From: Pyricularia pennisetigena
Lineage: Eukaryota; Ascomycota; Sordariomycetes; Magnaporthales; Pyriculariaceae
Assembly: GCF_004337985.1 (NCBI RefSeq)
Contig: NC_043740.1
Location: 682,001 to 746,000, forward strand
Direction of reading: 5' to 3'
DNA: 64,000 nucleotides
The notes under the pieces were generated by a model. That model saw only the letters and a program-made list of their open reading frames with translations. It searched no databases and was not told the origin of the DNA. Position 1 is the stretch's first letter, and each line of letters begins with the position of its first letter. The position numbers and the translations under genes are program-made. Below are positions 1-13,641 of the stretch, piece after piece.

Positions 1-2069
1 ATATAATTGAATATTAGAATAGAAAAATAAATCAAAATCATACAAATATGAAATAACCTGCGTTCGATTCATTGGAGCTTGGTGATCTTTCCCTTTGCCA
101 TCGTGGTTTTATAGCCATTATATTTGGAAAGATATTTAAATATTCACTCAAGTATGTAATTTTTCATTATATTTAATCTTTATTTTAAATAGCTGTTAAT
201 AATATTAATTTAAAAGTTAATGACAGTATTTATAGCATAGCGGACCTAGAACTGCAAAGTGCATGCATTTACCAGCTTAAATAGAAGGTTTATTGATATT
301 TTTATATTAATTAGTAATTTATTTGAAAATTGAACAATTTACACAAATATTGGTAAAATTGAGAAAAACTTTAATATATCCAGTTTTATATCTATTTACA
401 GATAAATGTTATTTAACGTTCTTTTTTTAATTTTATTTAATTAAATAAAGCAGAAAATACAAAAATAACACAAATTTAGCATTTCTTTATATAAAAGAAT
501 AACAAAAGCAGGTATTGAAAATCGGATCAAACGCTGACGTTTGCTTAGATACGTAATCCACGCGTCAGAATTTTGGTTTTGTTAATGTCAAAATTGGTAA
601 AAATATAAAAGCGTTTCGATTGTAAATCATATACAAAATTAAATATACCTTACCTATCCGTATATTTAACGCGTTATATGATCGGATATGTGTACCAAGC
701 TGAGGTATTATACTATATATATATACATATAGACCATCCCCCACGTGCGAGAACTATAGAGTCTGGCTGCAAAACGAAAATAATATAATGTTAATAAAAT
801 ACAGCACAAAGATTCATAAAATACATATTTAGTATTTTTTATTATAAGAAAGTTTTTAAAGCCAATATTATAATTTGGATTAGGTATGGATGTAAGTTCG
901 AACCGGTTGAAAAGGCGTAAATATTAAATTAATTGCTGAAGTTTCTTACGTAAAAAATCGGTTTCGATAAACGTTTTCGGATTCAAAAATTTCGAACTTT
1001 TATTTTACAAAAAAGTATTCGCGACAAGGTAGGTCGGGTAATTTCGTAAAAGTTTGCCGTTATTATGTAAACGTGGATAAATTCCGTTAAATTCGTGTGT
1101 CGGTAAGGGTTATTCCAAAATTCGGTAATATTGCGAATAAATTTGGTTTCGGGGTTTATTTCTGTTTCGGATTCGGATTCTTTCGGTAAATGCTTTTAAT
1201 CGATTAAAAAAAGGTTAAAGTCCCTTTTAATTTCAAGTATAGGATTGGGTAATAGTAATTACGTTGAAGATAAAAACGCAAATAATTGCGATATCGACAG
1301 AGGTAATGGGGTTAAGTCCGACGTAAAATATTAAATTGCAGGTTGCGCTAATGGGAATGTTTTTTCGAGTATATCTATTAAAATTATGGGAAATATGTTT
1401 TTTATTCTTGGCTTCGGGCTTAATTTGGGTTAATGGTATACCGAATAAAAGCTAATATATGTAAATATATAACATGGTAATGTAAGCTTTCTATGTTTTT
1501 ATATATCGGGGGGAATGGTTGTTGGCGATATTGCAATATTGGGTATAATGTTGGTGGTACCGTTATAAACGGCGAAATGCGATAAGTTGTTTTTAGATTG
1601 GAACGAGCGCGTTTTTTTCTACCAATAATTATCCCGAGCAATTAAATAGATGTACTAAATTAGTAAGAAATAACACGATCAAAATTAATATTAGATAATA
1701 TTATTGAAATTAAAGCAGGTATGAAAACTGTTGCCAATAGAAAAATAAGTTTTCTTGAATTAATGTAACGCAGCTTCCCTGATGATTTTGCGATCTTTAT
1801 TTATTTTATTATTTAAATATTGAATCCTGTATGATCTTTCTACTGTAATTTCTGCGGATTTGGTGCACATACAGTGCAAATACCCGCCACGAATGACGAA
1901 ATACGACAAAATATCCTCGAACTCAAACTCGCGCGATATATCGGGGCCAATTTGACTGGCCGAAAGGCTATGTGGCGGAAAGGTATATGCAGCGTTCGGT
2001 CCCCCCCAGAGGTTTAAGTTGAGCATTGAAGCTACGAAGCAGGGTGGTCTAGTTTGCGCATTGAGACTA
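1..2069. repeat. RIP-decayed fragments of the Mutator-like repeat family
   Basis: This AT-rich stretch has no credible gene. Bases ~60-880 match the inverted copy at 54.3-55.7 kb in the same order (a 'cctgcgtt' block near 60, then a 'cacgtgc' block with 'tctggctgcaaaac' near 740-775). Bases ~1500-1640 and ~1860-2069 match the right-end module of the same family in direct orientation, including 'ccgttataaacggcgaaatgc' and the terminal 'cattgagacta' at about 2059-2069. Short open frames here are repeat shadows. Boundaries are approximate because the copies are heavily mutated and probably joined by rearrangement. Confidence 0.6.
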
Positions 2070-4178
2070 TTTATCCCCGCCCATTAATCAAAGCAGTCAA
2101 CTCTATGAAACAAAGGAAAACCAACAGTTAGCATTGAACACAAAAGAAATATTCATCATATTTCATAATTTACCATTTCCGCGTAGTGCGAGGCGCGCTT
2201 CCCTGCAGTGATCTTTGTGCCAAAAGCACAATGGAGACCTACACTGCCCCGCCGACAATCCCTATTCGTACAATCGAAAGGCATTAGAATCTTAACTTCT
2301 TATTGCAGTTTTGTAAGCTTACCCCGCAACCATTGAAAATTTGCTGCCCAATACGATGAGGATATATAGGAGGATCGTAGTGAGCAGGAGGTGGTCTCGC
2401 GGCGGCTAATACAGCCCCAATGCTATAAACCAATGTTACTATATTTGAAAGCTGCATAATTATTTTCCTTGGCAATAAGTAAAGTGTTATGAATCGGTAA
2501 AAGCTTGAAAAGGTCGCAACATAATAAGACAAAACTAGTCGGAAACATATATGAATGACTGCAAACGATGGATGACTAATGAATTTATAATTTTGGCATG
2601 AACGAAAATCTCAAGTGTTTTTTTCTTCTTTGCTTATTTTTTGAGAGATTTGGGATGAGTTGGCGCTAAAAATATCTATATTAAATTATCCTATCTTATC
2701 AGCAATGCGATATTTTATTTTTAATATATTCGCATAAACCAGCACGAATCGTTACAAAGCTCCCAAATGTCAGCTGGGTAATTATATACCGTTCACAATG
2801 CATTGCGTTTAATAATAATTACGGGCCATCGATATGGATATTATTTTCGCCAGTTGTGCCGTTTTTATTGGTAAGGTAACCCGATTGAAATTGAAGCACG
2901 GGAGCATATATGTCCGCGGTCCAATCGAAACCCAATACGACAAATATTTCGTACAATTTACAAAGTGAATATATAGGACAATTTACTAAACTGGCTAAAA
3001 TAATATTTGTAATAAATAGACATTTGATTTCCAGTGTTGGCGGGACAGAACAACGGATGTATGCAGCGATATAAATGGAAGTTACGCTTTTTACCCGAAT
3101 CCTACTCGACAAATGCTCAACCCACGCGAGTCGTGCCATGAATTCAGAATAATTTACGATCGACGGATATTAATACCGATTTTTTTTTATTTCAGGGTTA
3201 GTCGCTAAAGCCCAAAATCCCGTTAATTAAGCCTTGGTTGGGTTCATGGTTTTATATGTATTTGTAAATATATTTGAAAAGTTTTCTTGTTTAGGTTTAA
3301 CCACAATTTGTCGATTTCCGTCTTCAGTAATAGTGTTTTTGACATTTCGGCGGCCAAGATTCCCTTTGACTTGATTACATAAAAATCGTAACAGTAATAG
3401 CTAAATCGCATTACACTAGTCCGAATTTCGGTGTTTTTTTGAGTATTTGTACCGTGTTTATACCTGAGTCAGTTTTAATTATTCCAAACGTAAAATCTAT
3501 CGCTTATATTTATTTATTTTATGTATATACTGAAGGTTAGAGTTGATAAAATTAGAAAAGTATAAGATTTATAGCCTTGGTTATATTATTATTTTGCATT
3601 TGTATCATTTACGCGCGGACTCAGCAGTTTTTATTTACCTTGATATAGATATTTTTATTTTGCTGTAAAACATAATATGATTCAATGGTTAGACTACTTC
3701 CTAACATAATTAACAAAAGTCAATAATAATATTTGTCTATAAATTCTCATCATTAAAAAATTGTCTGGCTTTGTTAGTTTATATTTTATTTTATTGTATA
3801 AATTGAATGTTCTTCACACAAGACTTTTGCAGGACGAATTGATAATAAGCTGATCCCACATTAAAATTAGTGTATATGTAAAGTATAATCCTTGTGACAT
3901 ATATTTTATTGTCAGTAAAATTAGTGTAAAATCATAAAGTAATTCGGGGGTAAATTTATTGTTAAACTTATTGAAATATCATCAAGACTAGAACAGGTAA
4001 AACCATGTAGCATATACCCAAAAATACCACAGCTCGGATGATTATAATGCCGTTACACCTTTTTTTTGCAATCTCTATTTACTCAATCATTATAAATTAA
4101 AATACGCACAATGTTTTAACTGTTTTCTTTTGCGAATACAGTGTATATGCAATGCGGATCTTGTATATTTGCCGCTAG
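2070..4178. other. AT-rich gene-free spacer
   Basis: No open frame here resembles a known family. The small frames at about 2284-2532 and 2819-3139 (minus) lack recognisable domains. Base composition is that of RIP-affected DNA, so this is most likely old transposon debris that I cannot assign. Confidence 0.5.
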
Positions 4179-4335
4179 ATACGATGAAACTTGACAAAAT
4201 GTCCTTCAATTGGAAGAAGGAAACCTTTTTAAATCAATTTAATTAGTTGAAGAGCCGTGTGGCTGGTACGGTACATAGAGCGTTCGGTTAACCCTACAAC
4301 GCAGGGGGGTCTAGTCTGAGCATTGAACCTAGTGC
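4179..4335 (+). repeat. Right-end relic of the Mutator-like repeat, at the edge of the cluster
   Basis: The segment carries the family's right-end motifs in order: a 'gtgtggctggtacggtacat' block, 'gagcgttcggtt', and 'ggggggtctagtctgagcat' near 4306-4325. It ends about 200 bp beyond the HR-PKS stop codon, so the repeat block abuts the cluster. Confidence 0.6.
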
Positions 4336-4540
4336 TAAAGACTGGGGGGTTTTTTATTCTTGTTTTTTTGACAAGAAAAAACAAAACGAAACAAAAAAAT
4401 AACAAAGTACTTCATAAACATTTCATCTATTCCCGCCATGTTCAAGGCTTTTAATGGCAGCTGAATTGTGTAATAAAATCTGCTCTTGGGCCCAGTGATG
4501 ATATATAACTTGAACGTGTGCAATATACAACAGTCAATTA

Positions 4541-7500
4541 TCAACCAAGTTCATTAGTGATATCCTCCACCAATTTGGTCAGCGGAACCGGAGCAATCAA
4601 GTTGAAGATGGCTACATTGGCTTTGATCTCTTTGAATATCCAATTCCTAATTTCAATGGCGACAAGCGAATTAATGCCGTACGACGGCAGGCTTTTATTC
4701 GGATCGATCTCGTCAGCGGCCACCTTGAGCGACTGCGCCACCTTGTGCGTCAGCATTTCCTCGACTATTGCCCGCACCTCGGCCTTTTCCCGAGTGACTT
4801 TTGCCGCTTCAAGTCGGTGCTGGAAAGATGACGCATGTCCCGACCGTTGTCCGTTGGACATTTGAGATTCCAACCGCCCATCTGCAGCCAGGACGGAAAA
4901 TCGCGAGTCGTTTAGGTACACAGGCCGAGGGATGGCAGCCAAATCTGCGGCCCGCAGCGAAGCAAAGCCCGTTGGCACCTGAGGCGGGATGGCCGGTCGG
5001 GCTGTCAATTGGTCGAGGAGCGAAATACGGATCAAGTCTTGCAGTTGGCGTTCCTTGATACCAAACTGCGGCGCCCAGTCGCGCAGATTGTCCGTCAAAC
5101 CTGTTTCGGCTAGAATGCCGACGTCGTTCACGATGCCAAGGTCCAAGGATACGGCCGGCTTGCCGATCGATCTTCGATATTCGGCTAGCGAGTCTTGAAA
5201 AGCGCAGCCGGCGCCGTAGTTGCTCTGGCCGGCGTTACCAAAATAGCCCGCAAACGAGGCTAGCATGGTAAAAAAGTCAAGGTCGGGCAAGATGTTGTGC
5301 AGGTTCCAGCTCGCCTGGATCTTGGGACGAACGGCGTCGTTCCACTGTGAAAATTCCATATTGGCAAAGGTGCAGTCCCGGAGCACCATGGCGCACTGAA
5401 CAAGCCCACGGACCGGTCCGGAATCACGCTGGCAGTTGACGAGGGTTTGAGAAAGCTGCGAAGCATCAGCGGCATCGCAGGCATACGCCGTTACGCGGCA
5501 TTGGAGGGCCTGCAATTCGGCGACGAGGGCGCGGGCAGGTGGGGAGGAGGACAGCCCGGAGCGGGAGATGAAGCAGAGTTTGCGGGCGCCCATGTCGACG
5601 AGCATGCGGGAGATGCTGCGACCGATCCCACCCAGGCCGCCCACGAGTAGGTATGTGGCGTCGGGATCGAGTTGGGATGGCATCGACGCCACGATCGAGA
5701 ATGGGTTGGGCTTCAGCATAGGCACGACTGGATTCCCAGACCATGAAAAGACGATCTTGCCCATATGTTGACCGGTTTGCATGAGACGGAAGGCCTCATG
5801 AAGGTCGCTGATGGAGACGAGGCGGCAGGGGCTGGGTGGTTTGATCACGCCGCTGCGGACGTACTCGAGTGCCCCGTCGAGGAGACGGCTTGCTAGACGT
5901 GGGTTGCGACGGATGATGTGCTCCAGATCGAACACCGTATAGGTGGCGCCAACCTCGTTTCCAGGGGGACGGACGCTGTCGATAGCTGCCTTTCCAACTT
6001 CCACAAACGTCCCCCCTGGAGCCAAACACTGCCAGCTCTGACGCAGAATCTCACCGGCGAGGGAGTTGAGGACCATATCCACGCCGCGGTGGGCGGTCAT
6101 CCGGTTGATGGCCATGGCAAAACTGGTATCGCGCGAGCATAGGATGTGGTCGTCGGGAATGCCGTACAAGCGTTTGATCAGGTCGCGCTTAGCCTGTGAT
6201 CCCACCGTTGCAAAAATCTCCATGCCAAAGTGCTGGGCATATTGTATAGCTACCTGGCCCAATCCCCCCGCAGCGGCGTGGATTAGCACAGATTTTCGAA
6301 CGTCAGGCGCCTCGCTCTCGTCTGCACGCGCAATGCGCACAAAGGCGTTGTAAGCGGTGCAATGTACCACCGGCAGAGACGCAGCCTCGGCAAACGACAG
6401 CGAATCCGGGATTTTTCGGCACACCCAAGATGGTACCCGGATCAAGGAAGAATGCATCCCGATGGAGAGACAGACTACCCGGTCATGAACACGGAACCCT
6501 GCCACGGTCCTGCCAACACGTGTAATAATGCCACTCCCTTCTGCCCCCTCCATCGTTCCCGGGACGCGTCCCAAGGCGATCATAATGTCTTTGAAACTAA
6601 AGCCGAGTTAGCTGTGCGTCATATCGAACGGTGGGAAACTTGTGACCTACTTAAGCCCAGATGCTTCCACTTGAATCTCGATCTCATCATCCTTCAGTTC
6701 AGAGCCAAAGCTTTGATGCTCGACAAAATGCAGAGTTTCAAGCTGTCCCCGCTCAGCAATGTCGAGCTTAATGATGGGTCTGTCCTTGGACGAAATTTGC
6801 TGTGAGCTTTCGTCTGGCAGAACCCGGCCCTCGCTTATGGTCCCTGCCTTTTTCTGGACGTAATTGCTGAGCATTTCGTCAGGAGCGACGCGGCAAGTAA
6901 AAGCGACCAGATCGTCACCCAGCACCTTGACTCTGAACTCGTCATCGCGCGTCTTGTTTGTCACGAGACGTACAATCACCCCGGCCATCTTTTCGGCGTC
7001 TGCTTCAACCCGCCGGCCAAAGTGTGCAACCCTGAACACAACCCTGGCGTCCTCGTTTTTGAGGCTCCGCGAAAAGCCATCAACAGCACCCCGGATGGCA
7101 ATCCCTTGGCAGGTTTCGCTGGTAACCCATAGTACTTCGCTCGTTTTTGAAACAAGGTTTTTGAGCTTTGCGAAATCTGCTTCGTCGAGTGTTTCGACAA
7201 CTGCTTTGCTAACTTCCACGAGCGAAATGACGTGGGCGTTGGCGGGAACAGTTGAAACGTCCTCCCACTGGCTGACCGTGGTGTTGATGCCAATTTGTTG
7301 GAGGTGCTTTTGTAGGTGACGGCTCATGCTGGCTTCAAGGCTGGATGGCTGGTTCGAACGCAAGACAACGACACTCCCCCGTCTGGATTTGCAGAGGACG
7401 GGTTCCGATTCTTTCCCGGTGGCTCTGAAGACCAAAATACCACGCTCAGCGTGCTTGTCATGGATGGACAGTAGAGGCTTGGTGTTTCGCTCCGCCAAAG

Positions 7501-10500
7501 CCTTTTCGACAACTTCAATAGAACTTGTGATGCATACAAAGCCGAGGGGACTCTCTTTGTTGAGTTTGTCGGTGATTTCGGTCAACAAGGCGCCAAAGTC
7601 TTGGTTTGGGGGAAGCTGCCGAAGGATGACAACGTCCACTTGGCTGTCACTGGAGTTCGTTTCCCCCGTTGTTGACGAATACTGGATGCCATCCCCAGTC
7701 CAAGCTGCAGTTTCCCAATCCAAAACACGACTCCATGAAAGTGAAAGCTTTTGGGCAAGGAATTCGTCGTCGGGACTGACTCCGATCTCCAGAATTGAAG
7801 CCTCTGGGAAGTTGTGGCATATTATCTGCATCAACTAAAAAAAGAAGTGTTGCGGACGTTAGTACAAAATCTTAAAGTGACCGACGCTGTCGGCTCAGCC
7901 GTTGTCACGTAACGACGACGACGACGACGACGACTCGAGGCCAATTTCCACAACGAGCCTGGCACACTCTCTCTTACGGTCGGTCTTACCTCATTCAAAG
8001 CCTCTCTCTCTCCGTTGATGCGATTCAGAATCACGTTTCGCAGATCGTCCGGGCGAGACAGCAAAAGTTCTAGTGACGGCCTCCATTCGATCCGGCCGCA
8101 AATCTTGTGAGCCTTTTCAAGCGCGCCAACGACGTCGCTCGGCGGCAGCAGGGTAGTTTTGAGCCCGCGCAGCAGCATGACTGGCCTGTTGGACTCCTCC
8201 TCCAGCGCGTGGATCTCGCTTAGGATGTCGTAATTCCCCCGAGGCACGACGTTCGAGCATACGTGCAGACGCCGTCCCACCTCGCGTGGAATGTCTGCAG
8301 AGATGACCAGCTCTTCGATGGCCGTGGGGACCGGCGTCCTGGAGGGCGAATCGAGCGCGGCGGTGATGGTCTGCAAAATGGGATCAAAGGTGGCCGGGTG
8401 AATGATAAAAGGCCGCTCCTCACTGTCGCATTTCGACGAGGGGTTGACGACGTCGACGACGCAGTAGCTTTGAGACTTGCCCGTCCAGATGGCCGACATG
8501 TTGCGAAAGGCAGGGCCGAATTCGAGCCCGATCCGAGCCAACTCCATGTAGAAGCCTTCCGGGTTCTTCTGCTGACGACATTCAGCCTTGGCTTGGAGCA
8601 GACGCGCTCGTATGCGTCCATCAGCCTCGGCCAGCTCGTAGGCCTCGGCGGTCTCGGCCTCTGGCTCATACTCGACTTGAAAAAGACCGGTGCACACGTT
8701 GCGGATGGTTTTGCCATCGGTGCATGTCGAAATGGTATAATGATGCCAATCTGGCGAGGTGGCCGAAGAACCTGGGGCGGGCCTCACGCATATCGTAATC
8801 TCGATGGCTTGGTGCTCGGCTGGAGCCGTGGCGGCCAGGAACTCGATTTCCCGAAGGTGAAAGGCCCGCAGGCTGCGGCTGGAACCACCCCCAGACCCGT
8901 TTTGGCTCGTCGTGGTGGCCATCTGCCTGGCCGCCTCGACGGTCATGGCGATGTACCCGACGGCGGGGTAGACAACAGTACCCTGGATCTTGTGGTCAAG
9001 GAGCCAATCTTCGTCGCTGGGGCGAATCAAAGCCCGCCAGAGATGCTCGCCCTCAACCAGGGTTGGGAACGGTGTCCCGAGAAATCGGGCGTGGGGATGT
9101 CGTCGATGGCAATATTCGGTCGCCAGCCGGGACTCGCTCCAATACGACCTTTCGTGGTTCCATTGGTAGGGGGGGAGGTCGATCAGCGGCGCCGGAGGAA
9201 TGCTGTCAAGGTCAGGCAGGTTGACGGCGGCCACGTTGATCTTTGCTCCGCGCGCCCAGAGCTCTCCGGCGGTGGCCAGGGACGTGACAGCCGCGTCCTT
9301 GTCCCTGCTCAACACGGAGCAGTAAGGGAGCGTGACGCCGGCCTTGGACATGATGTTCTGGCAGGGCGCGGCCAGTGCGCCGTGGGGTCCAACCTCGAGC
9401 AGAAGCTGGACGTTCGCCTCTTTGGAGACAAGCATGGCCTCGACCGCCTGGGCAAACAAAACGGGCGAAACCAGGTTGCGGACCCAATTGGTCGGGCCCA
9501 GGGCCCGCTCGTTGGGCACCACCCTCCCGGTCACGGTGGAGAACATGGTGCAGCCGGGTCTGATGGGCTTCGGTGCCATGTGGAGGATGCGCATGAGGTA
9601 TTCCTCCGAGACGCGCGATTGGTGGGGAGAGTGGTAGGCGGCGTCGACCTGAAGACGTCGATTAAAAACGCCCTGATCCGTGATCAACTGAGCTACCGCC
9701 ATGACGGCCTCTTCATCGCCGGACAGCGTGACGCTCGAGGGCGAGTTGACGCAGCCGACCACCACGACGCCTTTGGACCGGGGAACCTGACCGATCAGGG
9801 CCTGGGCAGCCTGTTCGGACAAGGCAGCAGCCACCATGGCACCACGGGGCTGACTGGTCCTGCCGTCAAGGTTGCCGCGCCAGTATGCTGCCGTCAGGGC
9901 ATCCTCTGCGGAGAGGGAACCTATCGCGTAGGCCGCAGCCATCTCGCCACTGGAATGTCCTGCAACCGCTGCTGGCCGAATCCCCCACGAAGCCAACAGA
10001 TCCACCAGTGCGATCTGCAGTGCAGTGCACAAAGGTTGGCTGTATTCCGCCTTTTTCAAATTGCACCGGTCCTTGTCCGCACGCAACTCTTGCAGCGCCG
10101 ACCACGCACACCCGAGCCTGTCCCGGAAAAAGTCATCTGCCCGCTGTAGGCTTTGTTCAAAGACCTTGTACCTCAACAGCTCGATGCCCATGCGAGCCCA
10201 TTGTGCCCCCTGGCCGGTAAAGACCATGCCTATACGTAGGTGAGGGCCATCGCTCGTGTTGCCCGCTGCAGCCCTGGTGATGGCGGATGTTAATGCCGAG
10301 CTGCTCTGATCATCCGGCATTAGTTGCGCGCACAGGTCCCGTATGTTGTCGGCGACTATAAACGAGCGATACGACAAGTCCGCTCGCTTGGTCCCGAGCG
10401 TGTAGGCCAGTTGCCCCAGAAAGGCCGTCTCTTCCTGCGACGACGGCAATTTTCTTTCCAACCACTGCTGTAAGTATTTACCCAACGCCTGTGCTTGACG

Positions 10501-12062
10501 TCTGATGCCGTCTTTGTCTGCGGCGCTGACCGTGACGAGTTGGTGATGTGGCCAGGTGCAGGATGGCCATATGGCTGTCGGGTCATGCACGCCATTGGTC
10601 GATTTGTATCCCTCGTCAAGAATTGCGTGCGCAATGGTTCCGCTGGCGCCAAACGAGCTGATTCCGATGCGCCTTGGTTGGTCGGAATCCTTGGGCCATG
10701 GGAGAAGCACGTCGTTGACCTGCAATTTCCACTGGTCCCACTCGATCTTGGGGTTGAAATTCTTGATGCCGATGGTTGGTGGTAGTTGTGCTTTTTCCAA
10801 CATCAAGATCGATTTGACCAGTCCGGCTATTCCAGCCGCCGCTTCCAGGTGGCCAATCTGATACACATGGTTAACAGGTGATTGATAAACTCCAACCAAG
10901 ATGGCAATGGCATCATCCAAAGACTTTACTTACGTTTGTCTTGACCGATCCAACCATCAGCTGCTTCGCCCTCTCTGCTGTTTTCATAGCCTTGGCAATC
11001 GCCTCAAGCTCGGCTGGATCGCCAACCTTGGTCCCCGTGCCATGAGCCTCGACGTATCCGGTTGTACGCGGGTCCAGCCCGGCATCCGCGTAAACCGCTC
11101 GAATCAAGTCCGCTTGTGCATCAGCATTGGGAAGGGTGATCCCGCTCGTCCAACCGTCCTGCCCTACACCACTACCCCTGAGTATCGCACGGATGGAGTC
11201 TCCATGCTCAACCGCCCTCTTCAGCGGCTTGAGGATGACGGCGCCAAGGCCTTCTCCCCTCCCAAAGCCGTCGCCGGACGCGTCGAAGCTTTTGCATTTT
11301 CCATCGGGCGACAGAAACAGCTGGTTGGAGTAGTACATGTAATACTCTGGGTTGAAGATAAGATTGGCGCCGCCGACTATGGCCATCTCGCAGTCGCCCG
11401 CGAGAATGGCATTCCTGGCTTCGTGCAAGGCCACAAGACTGGACGAGCACGCCGTGTTGACCGTCATGCTGGGTCCGCGCAGGTTGAAGAACCACGACAC
11501 CCTCCCCGAGATGTATTCCGGTCCCGTTCCCGTCCAAGTGTGCAAAGGCGCAGCCTCCGGGTCTCGGAACAGCGTTTCCCGCCAGTCGTTGCTGTTGACT
11601 CCCATCCAGACCCCTGTGCTGGAGCCGTCGAGCTGCGAAGGCGTCATTCCCGCGTTTTCAAACGCTTCAAACGCCACCTCCATCATCAACCTTTGCTGTG
11701 GGTCCATGGCCATGGCCTCGTCGGCCGTCACCCCGAAAAAGTTGGCATCCCATCGCCGAATGTCGGATGAGAGAAAGTGACCACTGTCGGTGCGGCATGT
11801 GTTCAGGCCACCACCGCCTGGTCCGCTGTAGAAGGCCTCGATGTTGAAGCGGTCCTTTGGGACCGTGGAATGCGCCGCTAGCAATGTCAGCTGCCAAATG
11901 CCCCCCCCCAGAGACTACGACTGCGGTTGAAGGTTTCTCACATATTCCTCTGCAGAGCAGTTCCCAAAACCCGTCCAGGTCCTTCGCCTGACCTGGGAAA
12001 CGGCATGATAGACCGATTATGGCCACTGAGCGCTCATCGTTGCTGACGCTGCTTCTTTGCAT
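4541..12062 (-). CDS. Highly reducing polyketide synthase, KS-AT-DH-(psi-MT)-ER-KR-ACP
   Basis: This is an iterative type I HR-PKS predicted to build the reduced chain that feeds the non-reducing PKS in the same cluster. I read five exons: 12062-11942, 11877-10934, 10857-7990, 7834-6651 and 6596-4541. They sum to 7173 nt, or 2390 aa. All four introns are GT..AG and every join restores a conserved motif, for example KTN|IGHLEAAAG in the KS and GL|NFKDIM in the ER. The KS has Cys184 (TACSSSL) and EAHGTGT. The AT has Ser657 (GHSSGE). The DH has His977 (LDHKIQG) and a DPILQ motif. The ER has AAGGLGQVAI at about 1813. The KR has LLVGGLGGIG at about 2022 and a catalytic Tyr in SNYGAG. The ACP has Ser2349 (GINSL). 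The methyltransferase region is short and lacks a glycine-rich SAM motif (ILEIGVSPDDEF), so it is probably inactive. The start ATG at 12062 is the only in-frame ATG before the KS. No releasing domain is present, so the chain must be offloaded in trans. Confidence 0.97.
7835..7989 (-). other. HR-PKS intron 3 with a trinucleotide repeat
   Basis: This 155 nt intron is the longest of the gene, with donor GTAAGA and acceptor TTTTTTTAG. It contains an ACG/CGT trinucleotide run at about 7912-7934, which gives a misleading arginine-rich reading-through frame. Splicing joins LNE to LMQIICHN and keeps the frame. Confidence 0.85.
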
Positions 12063-13641
12063 CGTGTGTGACTTGCAGTGCGATTTTGCACTGGTGGAAA
12101 TAGGGTCGATCAAGTCCAAGCAAGGGCTTTGGTAGACAGGCTGTGATTCCAGCAAAGCTCAAACCTGCCCGCATGTGCAATTCGAGTTGAATCTTCAATA
12201 TGCATTCAAATTAAGCGAGCCTCTGAGCAGAAATGTACTTGATCTGATGTTCCGCCAGCAAACCACCGCACAGGCGTTCCTCTGTCGTAACTTTGAAGCT
12301 AACTTAATGGATTATGTAGCCAGAGAATAATAACCCAACACGTTCATGAGGTGAACAGTTAACTGCATAGCATATTACTTTCGCAGCTGCCGTGGCATTA
12401 TCTAAACTTTCTCTGTGTTTTCCATCAAGCTCGGGAAAGTCTGCAAAGGGATGAGGCCTAGATTTTCATGGCGTGATATGATACCAGTCTAATTCATCCG
12501 TTTTCCAATCATGACTTGCCACCCGGGCCAGATAACAACTTTGCGGCCATGGACTACCAAACTGAAATATTTGCCTTTCGGAATTGTGAGTCGCATTAGA
12601 CTTTGCAGAGGTTTCTAGTGCCATTCCAGCGTTTCGGGAAGAAAAACCAGAACAATGTTTAAACCGCCACTAGTGAATGCCAATTTTAAACCTAAATAGA
12701 GCACGTGGGAAATGCTCTAGCATTCAGGGGTGCGCCCATTTGAAAATTACTCCGTACATCGGAGGTACTTCTGTAATCTAGTCTTTTGCAAACCATGCAG
12801 CTTTGGATTTTAGAATTGTAGCTTGAGTGCTTGACTAGTTTCCAAGCGGTATTATCCGGTATATACTGTCAAACAATGCCAGGTTTCAAGCCCACCTCTG
12901 TCAAGGCAAGCGTGGCTGCAGTCTGTTGTAACGCTCGCAACGTATCCTTAACATGGAAAGAAAAAATGATCTTTCTACTGTGTATAAATAACATGAAAAC
13001 TTCACCTAGATATATTTAAACTTTAAATGTTCCGCGATTCAACGCGGTACATCTGCCAAAGGTCTGTCAGTCAGCTCGACATAGACAAGGGCCTGNNNNN
13101 NNNNNNATCTTATACACGTGAACCAGTAGATTCTGAACCACATTGGATCCCCACAAAAGTCCCTGCTGCTTGTATCCTTGGCAAAACGGCATGTTGAATA
13201 CACTGTATGCCAGGAAAATAAAGCGGAAAGCTGAGGTGCAAATGGACCCCAAAGAAAAACAAAAAAAAAAAAAAGAAATATCGACTATACAACATATTTA
13301 ATACTTTGCAAACCAGCTAGTAAAGTGAATGGTGCATGGTAAAATCAAAGGTATGTTTCCTCAACGAGATGGAGTCTTTTTACTATCCGTCACCTACGCA
13401 TTTGCCATTAGCTATGTTTTTCATTACTCCGGCAGACGATCTAACGACACACTGACGACCCTCCCTAACTTTAACCTCGGCTAGTGTTCGCGAGGTCGAG
13501 ATTAAACTTTGCGTGTCGCATGCAGTGTCTAATGTTTGGAAGAATAAATAGGATCGATTTGTAAAAAGCCCATCAAAGACTATACTTGTGGACCGTCAGG
13601 GGACATTATCCACCGATTCACTGTCACGCGCTCAATCAACC
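12063..13641. promoter_or_regulatory. Divergent intergenic region between HR-PKS and O-methyltransferase
   Basis: These 1.58 kb separate the divergently transcribed HR-PKS (minus) and O-methyltransferase (plus), so the interval should hold both promoters. I saw no gene in it. An 11-base assembly gap lies at 13096-13106, followed by an A14 run near 13261-13274. No operator can be assigned with confidence, and the cluster shows no transcription factor whose site could be sought. Confidence 0.55.
13096..13106. other. Assembly gap (run of N)
   Basis: Eleven undetermined bases lie within the divergent promoter region. The true length missing here is unknown, so spacing across this interval should not be trusted. 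Confidence 0.99.

Noticed and set aside
7831..7990. Arginine-rich C-terminal extension of the DH exon
   Set aside because: It is read-through into intron 3, produced by a trinucleotide repeat; splicing yields a continuous PKS.
8263..10149. A 628-codon open frame on the plus strand antisense to the HR-PKS
   Set aside because: It is the GC-rich shadow of the AT-DH exon, which has full conserved domain motifs on the minus strand. The plus-strand product has no recognisable domains.
11878..11941. Apparent frameshift in the HR-PKS KS domain at a run of nine C
   Set aside because: A 64 nt GT..AG intron (11941-11878) spans the run and restores the KS reading frame (CRGI|S|AHSTVPKDRFN), so no sequencing error is needed.
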